DNA of 64,000 nt from NCBI GenBank assembly GCA_977006965.1, contig OZ345374.1, positions 1,116,001-1,180,000 on the forward strand, given 5' to 3'. The notes below the pieces were generated by a model, which saw only the letters and a list, made by a program, of their open reading frames with translations, ran no database searches and was not told where the DNA came from. Below, one piece after another: positions 19,801 to 30,000 of this stretch. The stretch's first letter is position 1. The number at the start of each line of letters is the position of its first letter. The DNA comes from Phymatolithon calcareum. Its lineage: Eukaryota > Rhodophyta > Florideophyceae > Hapalidiales. A program made the position numbers and the translations under genes.

Positions 19801-20930
19801 TCTTGAAGGCACTATACGGCCTGAAGCAAGCACCGCGACAGTGGCATGCCAAAATCGACAAGTTCCTCATCGACGAGCTCGGCTTCTCAAGTAGTCCCAA
19901 TGATCCTTGTCTTTATGTCCGGCATAAGTCAAGCAGCATCATGATCATCGCGCTATATGTGGATGACTTGCTGATTGCCGGAAACGATACTTCTGCTATT
20001 TCGTGGATCAAGGGGGAGCTGAACAAGCGATTCGAGATGAAGGACCTTGGAGAAGCTAGTGTTTGTCTTGGACTTGAAATTCGCCGAGATCGCACACTTC
20101 GAACTCTTCACCTCTCGCAGTCGGTCTACGCTCAGGCAGTCTTGGAACGTTTCGGCATGGAGAACTCGAAACCAGCACCAACCCCTATGGAGTCAAGCAA
20201 CAAGAACACCGGAACCGAAGAAGTCGACATCACCCAGCTCGTCGATGAACAAGTTCCATACCGTCCAGCCATCGGAAGTCTCATGTACTTGATGGTTGGT
20301 ACACGCCCAGACATCTCGGACTCTGTCGGAAAGCTGTCTTCGTTCTGCGAAAAGCCTCTGAAACGTCACTGGATGGGCGTGAAGCGTGTTCTGCGATATA
20401 TTGCGGGTACTCGAGATCACGGAATTTTGTTCGGTGAAAGTGGGAGTTTGGTTCCAATCGGTTACACGGATGCGGATTGGGCGGGATGTGTTGAGACAAG
20501 ACGGTCCACGAGTGGCTATGTGTTCCTTCTTGCAGGGGGAGCCATAAGCTGGCGCTCAAAGAAGCAAACCATCGTCGCCACTTCAACATGCGAAGCGGAA
20601 TACATCGCTTCGTGTGCCGCCGCCAAGGAATCTGTCTGGTTGTCAAGACTCATTGCCGATGTTCAAGGTCTCGAGAAGCCATCCGCCATGACTCTGTACA
20701 CTGACAGTCAAAGCGCGATCGCGACCGGGCGAAACGCAGCCATCACTCAGAGGAACAAGCACATAGACATCCAATATCACTATGTTCGTGATGTGGTTGC
20801 CACGGGCAAGATATATATCAAGTATTGTAGTACTGAGTTGATGATTGCGGATGCACTCACCAAGCCACTCGATCGTGTCAAGACGGCCAAGTTCGCACAT
20901 GACATGGGTATATGCGCGAGGAGGTCGTAG
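16863..20930 (+). CDS. Copia gag-pol polyprotein, array copy 1
   Basis: The frame is open from 16782, but the first ATG is at 16863 (AAAATGGAC), giving about 1,355 residues. The order is gag (NFHAWKQKIQLVL), a CCHC knuckle (CEHCHRSGHRSVKC, 17520-17561), aspartic protease (IIDSGSTSHM, Asp at 17748), integrase zinc region (LWHERLAHVDHTG with CNGC) and integrase core. The core Asp codons are at 18336 and 18567 and Glu at 18675, which is D,D-35-E spacing. Reverse transcriptase follows with YVDD at 19956-19967, then RNase H (GYTDADW, CEAEYIA, LYTDSQSA). The integrase-before-RT order defines Ty1/copia (Pseudoviridae-type). Gag and pol share one frame without a frameshift. This copy keeps Arg (CGC at 18687) in the conserved ERMNR motif. 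Confidence 0.95.
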   Translation: MDNSQGTLKVEKLNETNFHAWKQKIQLVLSFRELDEFIEDDPPARDSEDFKLWRRNDNKAKAIIGLSLSDEHLEHVQDVETAKEMWTSILNIFERHTLLNKLAARRKFYTATMLEDEKILPYTNRIRQLASTLKSMGVDIDDKEMAMAVLNGLPERYDSLISALDALGNEDESFSLEFVKSRLLQEEQRMSMRVEASTVKAETAALFTARRDGERIRDYCEHCHRSGHRSVKCWTKFPHLAPEGYKNRNGKQTKPAAFLTDESEHVRVMSDSDFVCLMVKVRDSDISEKSKSWIIDSGSTSHMTFDRSIFCSYTKMSSTVEMGTKAQATIAGKGDVIITLNVNGKSLKRKLKDVMHIPDFGYSLLSVSKMDEYGYGITFKNSRCYVKAHNDTIATGTLRKSLYSLDLADGNKLNEVSCFASLQLWHERLAHVDHTGITGMVNHGVVKGVKIAPNSQSTHPCNGCLAGKGHRAPIPKSSSSRSTAVLDLVHSDVLGPIDIPSLGGSQYFITFIDDHSKWTTVFTMRKKSESFECFRKFHKYAETHTGRKLKHLNIQDFSKAPKLKAIRTDNGGEYLSNEFKAYLAEHGIHQQLTVAYTPQQNGVAERMNRTLLNLVRSMLHHRGIEKKFWAEALATAVYVRNRVTSRGLPSNTTPHHIWMGAPPDLGHLRVFGAKCWYVIPKKKVKKLDSRTREAVMLGYSLASKGYKLWDADLRKVIVSRDVTFNESEFGFDETETNVSLETPQIKLSDGTVEGKVISDVDDKSIEKDIDEGEQADGGEQPISPSGSDETSPMIAKPILRRSARVSKPPTDFWNAPSHTAMLAFESVNLASETGLSSHQVPQTFKEATSIKNVDFWSPGIENEHSSLTRNNTWKLVTRKPGMNVLPCKYVFKVKDTGPKVRIVAKGFRQVHGVDYGETYAPVVKFTSIRILLATVAVHDLELYQMDVVTAFLHGDLVEDIYMEVPSGFRDPKRPDLVCKLLKALYGLKQAPRQWHAKIDKFLIDELGFSSSPNDPCLYVRHKSSSIMIIALYVDDLLIAGNDTSAISWIKGELNKRFEMKDLGEASVCLGLEIRRDRTLRTLHLSQSVYAQAVLERFGMENSKPAPTPMESSNKNTGTEEVDITQLVDEQVPYRPAIGSLMYLMVGTRPDISDSVGKLSSFCEKPLKRHWMGVKRVLRYIAGTRDHGILFGESGSLVPIGYTDADWAGCVETRRSTSGYVFLLAGGAISWRSKKQTIVATSTCEAEYIASCAAAKESVWLSRLIADVQGLEKPSAMTLYTDSQSAIATGRNAAITQRNKHIDIQYHYVRDVVATGKIYIKYCSTELMIADALTKPLDRVKTAKFAHDMGICARRS

Positions 20931-20942
20931 TGTGCCTCGATC

Positions 20943-20951
20943 AAGGGGGAG
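20943..20951 (+). other. Polypurine tract
   Basis: AAGGGGGAG sits directly against the next LTR (TGTTGG at 20952), as expected for plus-strand DNA priming. The same tract occurs at 26056-26064, 31169-31177 and 40328-40336. Confidence 0.85.
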
Positions 20952-21395
20952 TGTTGGAAGTGTGATTGCTTGGAGCTCTAGTCGCAAACACACTTCAATA
21001 TCAAGGTATGATCTCGGTACACGTGTACACGTGTCAAGTCGAATGTCAAAGTGCCTCAGAACTTTGAATCAAGAAGATTGGCAGTGACACGTGTCAAAGT
21101 ATGATAACAGTATGATAATCATACTCCCCTCACTCAGTAGATGATTCTTGATTTTTTCATGTTACACGTGTCATATGATAGTATGACAAATTTGTTTAGG
21201 GTTAGTGTGTCTCCGTCGTCAGTTAGGGTTTTGATCAAGTCTGGTTGTGTTCTCTGGTCTATATAGTCTTGACCTGAGGTCCGCCAAGTGAATAAACCAA
21301 GGAACTCATTCTCACCTAACTCCACTTCTCCTTCACCAATCTTCACCAACCAAACTTTTCCAATCTCCTAATCTTATCCCTAACCTCCAACAACA
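20952..21395 (+). repeat. Array LTR 2 (shared between copies 1 and 2)
   Basis: Preceded by a polypurine tract and followed by a primer-binding site (21396-21409), so it is at once the 3' LTR of copy 1 and the 5' LTR of copy 2. No difference from LTR 1 was noticed. Confidence 0.95.
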
Positions 21396-21975
21396 GGTTA
21401 TGGGCCCAGTCAGCGCTTGATCACAACCGCGCTTCATCATCATCGTCGTCTCCGGGGCTCATCCTTCGCCCCCGATCTTCTCCTGGTTGCGCATCCTTGC
21501 TTGATTACCTCTGGTTTTCTCGCAAGGCCCGCTCCAGAGGACTTGTCTGTCATTGTTCACGAGCTTCCTGTTCGGTTCCTTGCTCAATTACCTCTGGTCT
21601 TTGAGTGAGGCCCGTTCAGAAAGTGTTATAGCGTCTTGCAGTGCGCGTTGCCGGCTGCAGGTTCAGGTGTACCAAAACACCACAAGGGTTTCTGTTGTGT
21701 CTCCTTGCTTGATTACCTTCGGTTTTCTTGTCGGGCCCACCTCAGGATACCACAAAGCGTCTTGCAGTGCGTGTTGCCGACTGCAGGTTCAGGTGTACCA
21801 AACGCCACAAGAGGTATACGGCCATTGAGCCATCCCCCGATCAAGGACCGGGTCATTCCGACTCGAAGGAATTTCTTATAAGGGATAGATTGCCTTGATA
21901 GTTGACCTTGTGTCGACTCGCAGTGGACTCCCCGAACGGATTTTCGACAAGAATAGAAGACCCCCACTCCGCAAA

Positions 21976-24900
21976 ATGGACAACTCCCAGGGAACGCTGA
22001 AGGTCGAAAAGTTAAATGAGACCAATTTCCACGCTTGGAAACAGAAAATTCAGCTAGTACTATCATTCCGCGAACTCGACGAGTTCATAGAGGACGATCC
22101 ACCGGCACGAGATTCCGAAGATTTCAAGCTCTGGCGTCGTAATGACAATAAAGCAAAGGCTATTATCGGTCTCTCGCTTTCAGACGAACATCTCGAGCAT
22201 GTGCAGGATGTCGAAACGGCCAAAGAGATGTGGACGTCGATTCTCAATATCTTCGAACGACACACTCTTTTGAACAAACTGGCCGCTAGACGCAAGTTCT
22301 ACACTGCCACTATGCTCGAGGACGAGAAAATACTGCCCTATACGAACCGCATTCGCCAACTCGCATCCACCCTCAAGTCAATGGGTGTCGATATTGACGA
22401 TAAAGAAATGGCCATGGCTGTATTGAACGGACTTCCCGAACGCTACGACAGCTTGATAAGTGCACTTGATGCTCTCGGCAATGAAGACGAATCATTCTCA
22501 CTTGAATTCGTGAAGAGTCGACTACTCCAGGAAGAGCAACGCATGTCAATGCGTGTCGAAGCATCAACCGTCAAAGCTGAGACTGCTGCACTTTTCACTG
22601 CCAGACGCGATGGAGAACGAATTCGTGACTACTGTGAACATTGTCATCGATCTGGACATAGAAGTGTGAAATGTTGGACCAAGTTTCCACACCTTGCTCC
22701 TGAAGGATACAAAAATCGGAATGGAAAGCAAACGAAACCAGCTGCATTCCTGACCGATGAATCGGAACATGTTCGAGTTATGTCCGATTCCGACTTTGTA
22801 TGCCTGATGGTCAAGGTGCGCGATTCTGATATTTCCGAGAAGTCAAAGTCATGGATCATTGACTCTGGTAGTACATCGCATATGACGTTCGATCGTTCAA
22901 TCTTCTGCTCATACACAAAAATGTCTTCAACCGTCGAAATGGGAACCAAAGCACAGGCCACAATCGCTGGAAAAGGTGATGTCATCATTACGCTTAACGT
23001 TAACGGCAAATCGTTAAAACGAAAGCTCAAGGACGTTATGCACATACCCGACTTCGGATACTCTCTATTGTCTGTCTCAAAAATGGATGAGTACGGATAT
23101 GGTATAACGTTCAAGAACAGCCGTTGCTATGTTAAAGCTCATAATGACACGATCGCAACAGGTACTCTACGCAAAAGTCTCTACTCTCTAGACCTTGCAG
23201 ATGGAAATAAACTTAACGAAGTTTCCTGTTTCGCGAGCCTACAGCTCTGGCATGAACGACTTGCGCATGTTGACCACACTGGAATTACCGGAATGGTAAA
23301 CCATGGGGTGGTGAAAGGTGTAAAGATTGCTCCCAACTCACAGTCCACACATCCATGTAATGGTTGTCTTGCCGGCAAAGGTCATCGTGCTCCGATTCCA
23401 AAGTCCAGTAGTTCTCGCTCCACCGCTGTTCTCGATCTCGTACATTCAGACGTTCTTGGTCCTATCGACATTCCGTCCCTTGGAGGATCACAGTACTTCA
23501 TCACATTCATCGATGATCACTCCAAGTGGACCACGGTATTCACCATGCGAAAGAAGTCGGAGAGCTTTGAGTGTTTTCGGAAGTTTCACAAGTACGCTGA
23601 AACCCATACAGGTAGAAAGCTTAAGCACTTGAACATACAGGACTTCTCGAAAGCACCAAAGCTCAAAGCAATTAGGACAGACAATGGAGGCGAGTACCTT
23701 TCAAACGAGTTCAAGGCATATCTTGCGGAACACGGCATCCATCAACAGCTCACAGTCGCTTACACCCCACAGCAAAATGGGGTGGCTGAACGCATGAACT
23801 GCACACTTCTCAACTTAGTGCGTTCGATGCTCCATCACAGAGGCATCGAGAAGAAGTTCTGGGCTGAAGCGTTGGCAACTGCTGTGTATGTGCGCAACCG
23901 AGTTACGTCACGAGGACTTCCTTCGAACACGACCCCTCATCACATATGGATGGGTGCCCCTCCAGATTTGGGACACTTGCGCGTATTTGGCGCCAAGTGT
24001 TGGTACGTGATTCCGAAGAAGAAAGTGAAGAAACTCGACAGTCGTACTCGTGAGGCGGTTATGCTGGGATACTCGTTGGCATCAAAAGGGTATAAGCTGT
24101 GGGATGCGGACTTGCGGAAAGTGATTGTGTCAAGGGACGTGACGTTCAATGAATCGGAATTCGGATTCGATGAGACCGAAACCAATGTATCACTTGAAAC
24201 TCCTCAAATCAAACTGAGTGATGGTACGGTTGAAGGTAAGGTCATTTCGGATGTAGATGATAAGAGCATCGAGAAGGACATTGACGAAGGTGAGCAAGCA
24301 GATGGTGGAGAACAACCTATATCTCCATCTGGTTCTGACGAAACATCTCCGATGATCGCCAAACCCATTCTGCGTAGGTCAGCTCGGGTCTCAAAACCAC
24401 CCACTGACTTCTGGAACGCTCCCTCGCATACTGCTATGCTGGCCTTCGAGTCCGTCAACCTTGCATCTGAAACCGGTTTGTCTTCTCATCAAGTGCCTCA
24501 GACCTTCAAGGAAGCGACTTCAATTAAAAATGTCGACTTCTGGTCTCCGGGCATTGAGAATGAACACTCGTCACTAACCCGCAACAACACTTGGAAGTTG
24601 GTCACTCGCAAGCCTGGCATGAACGTTCTACCGTGCAAGTATGTCTTCAAGGTCAAGGATACAGGCCCTAAAGTTCGCATTGTTGCGAAAGGGTTCCGAC
24701 AGGTGCATGGGGTGGACTACGGTGAAACGTATGCCCCAGTCGTAAAGTTCACCTCGATTCGTATCCTACTTGCAACCGTTGCTGTCCATGATTTGGAACT
24801 CTACCAAATGGATGTTGTTACGGCTTTCTTGCATGGTGACCTTGTCGAAGACATCTACATGGAGGTTCCGTCTGGATTTCGTGATCCTAAGCGTCCTGAC

Positions 24901-26043
24901 CTTGTTTGCAAGCTCTTGAAGGCACTATACGGCCTGAAGCAAGCACCGCGACAGTGGCATGCCAAAATCGACAAGTTCCTCATCGACGAGCTCGGCTTCT
25001 CAAGTAGTCCCAATGATCCTTGTCTTTATGTCCGGCATAAGTCAAGCAGCATCATGATCATCGCGCTATATGTGGATGACTTGCTGATTGCCGGAAACGA
25101 TACTTCTGCTATTTCGTGGATCAAGGGGGAGCTGAACAAGCGATTCGAGATGAAGGACCTTGGAGAAGCTAGTGTTTGTCTTGGACTTGAAATTCGCCGA
25201 GATCGCACACTTCGAACTCTTCACCTCTCGCAGTCGGTCTACGCTCAGGCAGTCTTGGAACGTTTCGGCATGGAGAACTCGAAACCAGCACCAACCCCTA
25301 TGGAGTCAAGCAACAAGAACACCGGAACCGAAGAAGTCGACATCACCCAGCTCGTCGATGAACAAGTTCCATACCGTCCAGCCATCGGAAGTCTCATGTA
25401 CTTGATGGTTGGTACACGCCCAGACATCTCGGACTCTGTCGGAAAGCTGTCTTCGTTCTGCGAAAAGCCTCTGAAACGTCACTGGATGGGCGTGAAGCGT
25501 GTTCTGCGATATATTGCGGGTACTCGAGATCACGGAATTTTGTTCGGTGAAAGTGGGAGTTTGGTTCCAATCGGTTACACGGATGCGGATTGGGCGGGAT
25601 GTGTTGAGACAAGACGGTCCACGAGTGGCTATGTGTTCCTTCTTGCAGGGGGAGCCATAAGCTGGCGCTCAAAGAAGCAAACCATCGTCGCCACTTCAAC
25701 ATGCGAAGCGGAATACATCGCTTCGTGTGCCGCCGCCAAGGAATCTGTCTGGTTGTCAAGACTCATTGCCGATGTTCAAGGTCTCGAGAAGCCATCCGCC
25801 ATGACTCTGTACACTGACAGTCAAAGCGCGATCGCGACCGGGCGAAACGCAGCCATCACTCAGAGGAACAAGCACATAGACATCCAATATCACTATGTTC
25901 GTGATGTGGTTGCCACGGGCAAGATATATATCAAGTATTGTAGTACTGAGTTGATGATTGCGGATGCACTCACCAAGCCACTCGATCGTGTCAAGACGGC
26001 CAAGTTCGCACATGACATGGGTATATGCGCGAGGAGGTCGTAG
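21976..26043 (+). CDS. Copia gag-pol polyprotein, array copy 2
   Basis: This copy is identical in length and domain order to copy 1. The first ATG is at 21976. The only protein difference seen is Arg to Cys (TGC at 23800) four residues after the catalytic Glu of integrase. That position is almost always Arg in the ERMNRTLL motif of copia integrases. The reverse transcriptase YVDD, protease and RNase H motifs are unchanged. If the Cys disables integrase, this copy would depend on copy 1. Confidence 0.95.
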   Translation: MDNSQGTLKVEKLNETNFHAWKQKIQLVLSFRELDEFIEDDPPARDSEDFKLWRRNDNKAKAIIGLSLSDEHLEHVQDVETAKEMWTSILNIFERHTLLNKLAARRKFYTATMLEDEKILPYTNRIRQLASTLKSMGVDIDDKEMAMAVLNGLPERYDSLISALDALGNEDESFSLEFVKSRLLQEEQRMSMRVEASTVKAETAALFTARRDGERIRDYCEHCHRSGHRSVKCWTKFPHLAPEGYKNRNGKQTKPAAFLTDESEHVRVMSDSDFVCLMVKVRDSDISEKSKSWIIDSGSTSHMTFDRSIFCSYTKMSSTVEMGTKAQATIAGKGDVIITLNVNGKSLKRKLKDVMHIPDFGYSLLSVSKMDEYGYGITFKNSRCYVKAHNDTIATGTLRKSLYSLDLADGNKLNEVSCFASLQLWHERLAHVDHTGITGMVNHGVVKGVKIAPNSQSTHPCNGCLAGKGHRAPIPKSSSSRSTAVLDLVHSDVLGPIDIPSLGGSQYFITFIDDHSKWTTVFTMRKKSESFECFRKFHKYAETHTGRKLKHLNIQDFSKAPKLKAIRTDNGGEYLSNEFKAYLAEHGIHQQLTVAYTPQQNGVAERMNCTLLNLVRSMLHHRGIEKKFWAEALATAVYVRNRVTSRGLPSNTTPHHIWMGAPPDLGHLRVFGAKCWYVIPKKKVKKLDSRTREAVMLGYSLASKGYKLWDADLRKVIVSRDVTFNESEFGFDETETNVSLETPQIKLSDGTVEGKVISDVDDKSIEKDIDEGEQADGGEQPISPSGSDETSPMIAKPILRRSARVSKPPTDFWNAPSHTAMLAFESVNLASETGLSSHQVPQTFKEATSIKNVDFWSPGIENEHSSLTRNNTWKLVTRKPGMNVLPCKYVFKVKDTGPKVRIVAKGFRQVHGVDYGETYAPVVKFTSIRILLATVAVHDLELYQMDVVTAFLHGDLVEDIYMEVPSGFRDPKRPDLVCKLLKALYGLKQAPRQWHAKIDKFLIDELGFSSSPNDPCLYVRHKSSSIMIIALYVDDLLIAGNDTSAISWIKGELNKRFEMKDLGEASVCLGLEIRRDRTLRTLHLSQSVYAQAVLERFGMENSKPAPTPMESSNKNTGTEEVDITQLVDEQVPYRPAIGSLMYLMVGTRPDISDSVGKLSSFCEKPLKRHWMGVKRVLRYIAGTRDHGILFGESGSLVPIGYTDADWAGCVETRRSTSGYVFLLAGGAISWRSKKQTIVATSTCEAEYIASCAAAKESVWLSRLIADVQGLEKPSAMTLYTDSQSAIATGRNAAITQRNKHIDIQYHYVRDVVATGKIYIKYCSTELMIADALTKPLDRVKTAKFAHDMGICARRS

Positions 26044-26064
26044 TGTGCCTCGATCAAGGGGGAG

Positions 26065-26508
26065 TGTTGGAAGTGTGATTGCTTGGAGCTCTAGTCGCAA
26101 ACACACTTCAATATCAAGGTATGATCTCGGTACACGTGTACACGTGTCAAGTCGAATGTCAAAGTGCCTCAGAACTTTGAATCAAGAAGATTGGCAGTGA
26201 CACGTGTCAAAGTATGATAACAGTATGATAATCATACTCCCCTCACTCAGTAGATGATTCTTGATTTTTTCATGTTACACGTGTCATATGATAGTATGAC
26301 AAATTTGTTTAGGGTTAGTGTGTCTCCGTCGTCAGTTAGGGTTTTGATCAAGTCTGGTTGTGTTCTCTGGTCTATATAGTCTTGACCTGAGGTCCGCCAA
26401 GTGAATAAACCAAGGAACTCATTCTCACCTAACTCCACTTCTCCTTCACCAATCTTCACCAACCAAACTTTTCCAATCTCCTAATCTTATCCCTAACCTC
26501 CAACAACA
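26065..26508 (+). repeat. Array LTR 3 (shared between copies 2 and 3)
   Basis: 444 bp with a polypurine tract at its left (26056-26064) and a primer-binding site at its right (26509-26522). No difference from LTR 1 was noticed. Confidence 0.95.
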
Positions 26509-27088
26509 GGTTATGGGCCCAGTCAGCGCTTGATCACAACCGCGCTTCATCATCATCGTCGTCTCCGGGGCTCATCCTTCGCCCCCGATCTTCTCCTGGT
26601 TGCGCATCCTTGCTTGATTACCTCTGGTTTTCTCGCAAGGCCCGCTCCAGAGGACTTGTCTGTCATTGTTCACGAGCTTCCTGTTCGGTTCCTTGCTCAA
26701 TTACCTCTGGTCTTTGAGTGAGGCCCGTTCAGAAAGTGTTATAGCGTCTTGCAGTGCGCGTTGCCGGCTGCAGGTTCAGGTGTACCAAAACACCACAAGG
26801 GTTTCTGTTGTGTCTCCTTGCTTGATTACCTTCGGTTTTCTTGTCGGGCCCACCTCAGGATACCACAAAGCGTCTTGCAGTGCGTGTTGCCGACTGCAGG
26901 TTCAGGTGTACCAAACGCCACAAGAGGTATACGGCCATTGAGCCATCCCCCGATCAAGGACCGGGTCATTCCGACTCGAAGGAATTTCTTATAAGGGATA
27001 GATTGCCTTGATAGTTGACCTTGTGTCGACTCGCAGTGGACTCCCCGAACGGATTTTCGACAAGAATAGAAGACCCCCACTCCGCAAA

Positions 27089-30000
27089 ATGGACAACTCC
27101 CAGGGAACGCTGAAGGTCGAAAAGTTAAATGAGACCAATTTCCACGCTTGGAAACAGAAAATTCAGCTAGTACTATCATTCCGCGAACTCGACGAGTTCA
27201 TAGAGGACGATCCACCGGCACGAGATTCCGAAGATTTCAAGCTCTGGCGTCGTAATGACAATAAAGCAAAGGCTATTATCGGTCTCTCGCTTTCAGACGA
27301 ACATCTCGAGCATGTGCAGGATGTCGAAACGGCCAAAGAGATGTGGACGTCGATTCTCAATATCTTCGAACGACACACTCTTTTGAACAAACTGGCCGCT
27401 AGACGCAAGTTCTACACTGCCACTATGCTCGAGGACGAGAAAATACTGCCCTATACGAACCGCATTCGCCAACTCGCATCCACCCTCAAGTCAATGGGTG
27501 TCGATATTGACGATAAAGAAATGGCCATGGCTGTATTGAACGGACTTCCCGAACGCTACGACAGCTTGATAAGTGCACTTGATGCTCTCGGCAATGAAGA
27601 CGAATCATTCTCACTTGAATTCGTGAAGAGTCGACTACTCCAGGAAGAGCAACGCATGTCAATGCGTGTCGAAGCATCAACCGTCAAAGCTGAGACTGCT
27701 GCACTTTTCACTGCCAGACGCGATGGAGAACGAATTCGTGACTACTGTGAACATTGTCATCGATCTGGACATAGAAGTGTGAAATGTTGGACCAAGTTTC
27801 CACACCTTGCTCCTGAAGGATACAAAAATCGGAATGGAAAGCAAACGAAACCAGCTGCATTCCTGACCGATGAATCGGAACATGTTCGAGTTATGTCCGA
27901 TTCCGACTTTGTATGCCTGATGGTCAAGGTGCGCGATTCTGATATTTCCGAGAAGTCAAAGTCATGGATCATTGACTCTGGTAGTACATCGCATATGACG
28001 TTCGATCGTTCAATCTTCTGCTCATACACAAAAATGTCTTCAACCGTCGAAATGGGAACCAAAGCACAGGCCACAATCGCTGGAAAAGGTGATGTCATCA
28101 TTACGCTTAACGTTAACGGCAAATCGTTAAAACGAAAGCTCAAGGACGTTATGCACATACCCGACTTCGGATACTCTCTATTGTCTGTCTCAAAAATGGA
28201 TGAGTACGGATATGGTATAACGTTCAAGAACAGCCGTTGCTATGTTAAAGCTCATAATGACACGATCGCAACAGGTACTCTACGCAAAAGTCTCTACTCT
28301 CTAGACCTTGCAGATGGAAATAAACTTAACGAAGTTTCCTGTTTCGCGAGCCTACAGCTCTGGCATGAACGACTTGCGCATGTTGACCACACTGGAATTA
28401 CCGGAATGGTAAACCATGGGGTGGTGAAAGGTGTAAAGATTGCTCCCAACTCACAGTCCACACATCCATGTAATGGTTGTCTTGCCGGCAAAGGTCATCG
28501 TGCTCCGATTCCAAAGTCCAGTAGTTCTCGCTCCACCGCTGTTCTCGATCTCGTACATTCAGACGTTCTTGGTCCTATCGACATTCCGTCCCTTGGAGGA
28601 TCACAGTACTTCATCACATTCATCGATGATCACTCCAAGTGGACCACGGTATTCACCATGCGAAAGAAGTCGGAGAGCTTTGAGTGTTTTCGGAAGTTTC
28701 ACAAGTACGCTGAAACCCATACAGGTAGAAAGCTTAAGCACTTGAACATACAGGACTTCTCGAAAGCACCAAAGCTCAAAGCAATTAGGACAGACAATGG
28801 AGGCGAGTACCTTTCAAACGAGTTCAAGGCATATCTTGCGGAACACGGCATCCATCAACAGCTCACAGTCGCTTACACCCCACAGCAAAATGGGGTGGCT
28901 GAACGCATGAACTGCACACTTCTCAACTTAGTGCGTTCGATGCTCCATCACAGAGGCATCGAGAAGAAGTTCTGGGCTGAAGCGTTGGCAACTGCTGTGT
29001 ATGTGCGCAACCGAGTTACGTCACGAGGACTTCCTTCGAACACGACCCCTCATCACATATGGATGGGTGCCCCTCCAGATTTGGGACACTTGCGCGTATT
29101 TGGCGCCAAGTGTTGGTACGTGATTCCGAAGAAGAAAGTGAAGAAACTCGACAGTCGTACTCGTGAGGCGGTTATGCTGGGATACTCGTTGGCATCAAAA
29201 GGGTATAAGCTGTGGGATGCGGACTTGCGGAAAGTGATTGTGTCAAGGGACGTGACGTTCAATGAATCGGAATTCGGATTCGATGAGACCGAAACCAATG
29301 TATCACTTGAAACTCCTCAAATCAAACTGAGTGATGGTACGGTTGAAGGTAAGGTCATTTCGGATGTAGATGATAAGAGCATCGAGAAGGACATTGACGA
29401 AGGTGAGCAAGCAGATGGTGGAGAACAACCTATATCTCCATCTGGTTCTGACGAAACATCTCCGATGATCGCCAAACCCATTCTGCGTAGGTCAGCTCGG
29501 GTCTCAAAACCACCCACTGACTTCTGGAACGCTCCCTCGCATACTGCTATGCTGGCCTTCGAGTCCGTCAACCTTGCATCTGAAACCGGTTTGTCTTCTC
29601 ATCAAGTGCCTCAGACCTTCAAGGAAGCGACTTCAATTAAAAATGTCGACTTCTGGTCTCCGGGCATTGAGAATGAACACTCGTCACTAACCCGCAACAA
29701 CACTTGGAAGTTGGTCACTCGCAAGCCTGGCATGAACGTTCTACCGTGCAAGTATGTCTTCAAGGTCAAGGATACAGGCCCTAAAGTTCGCATTGTTGCG
29801 AAAGGGTTCCGACAGGTGCATGGGGTGGACTACGGTGAAACGTATGCCCCAGTCGTAAAGTTCACCTCGATTCGTATCCTACTTGCAACCGTTGCTGTCC
29901 ATGATTTGGAACTCTACCAAATGGATGTTGTTACGGCTTTCTTGCATGGTGACCTTGTCGAAGACATCTACATGGAGGTTCCGTCTGGATTTCGTGATCC

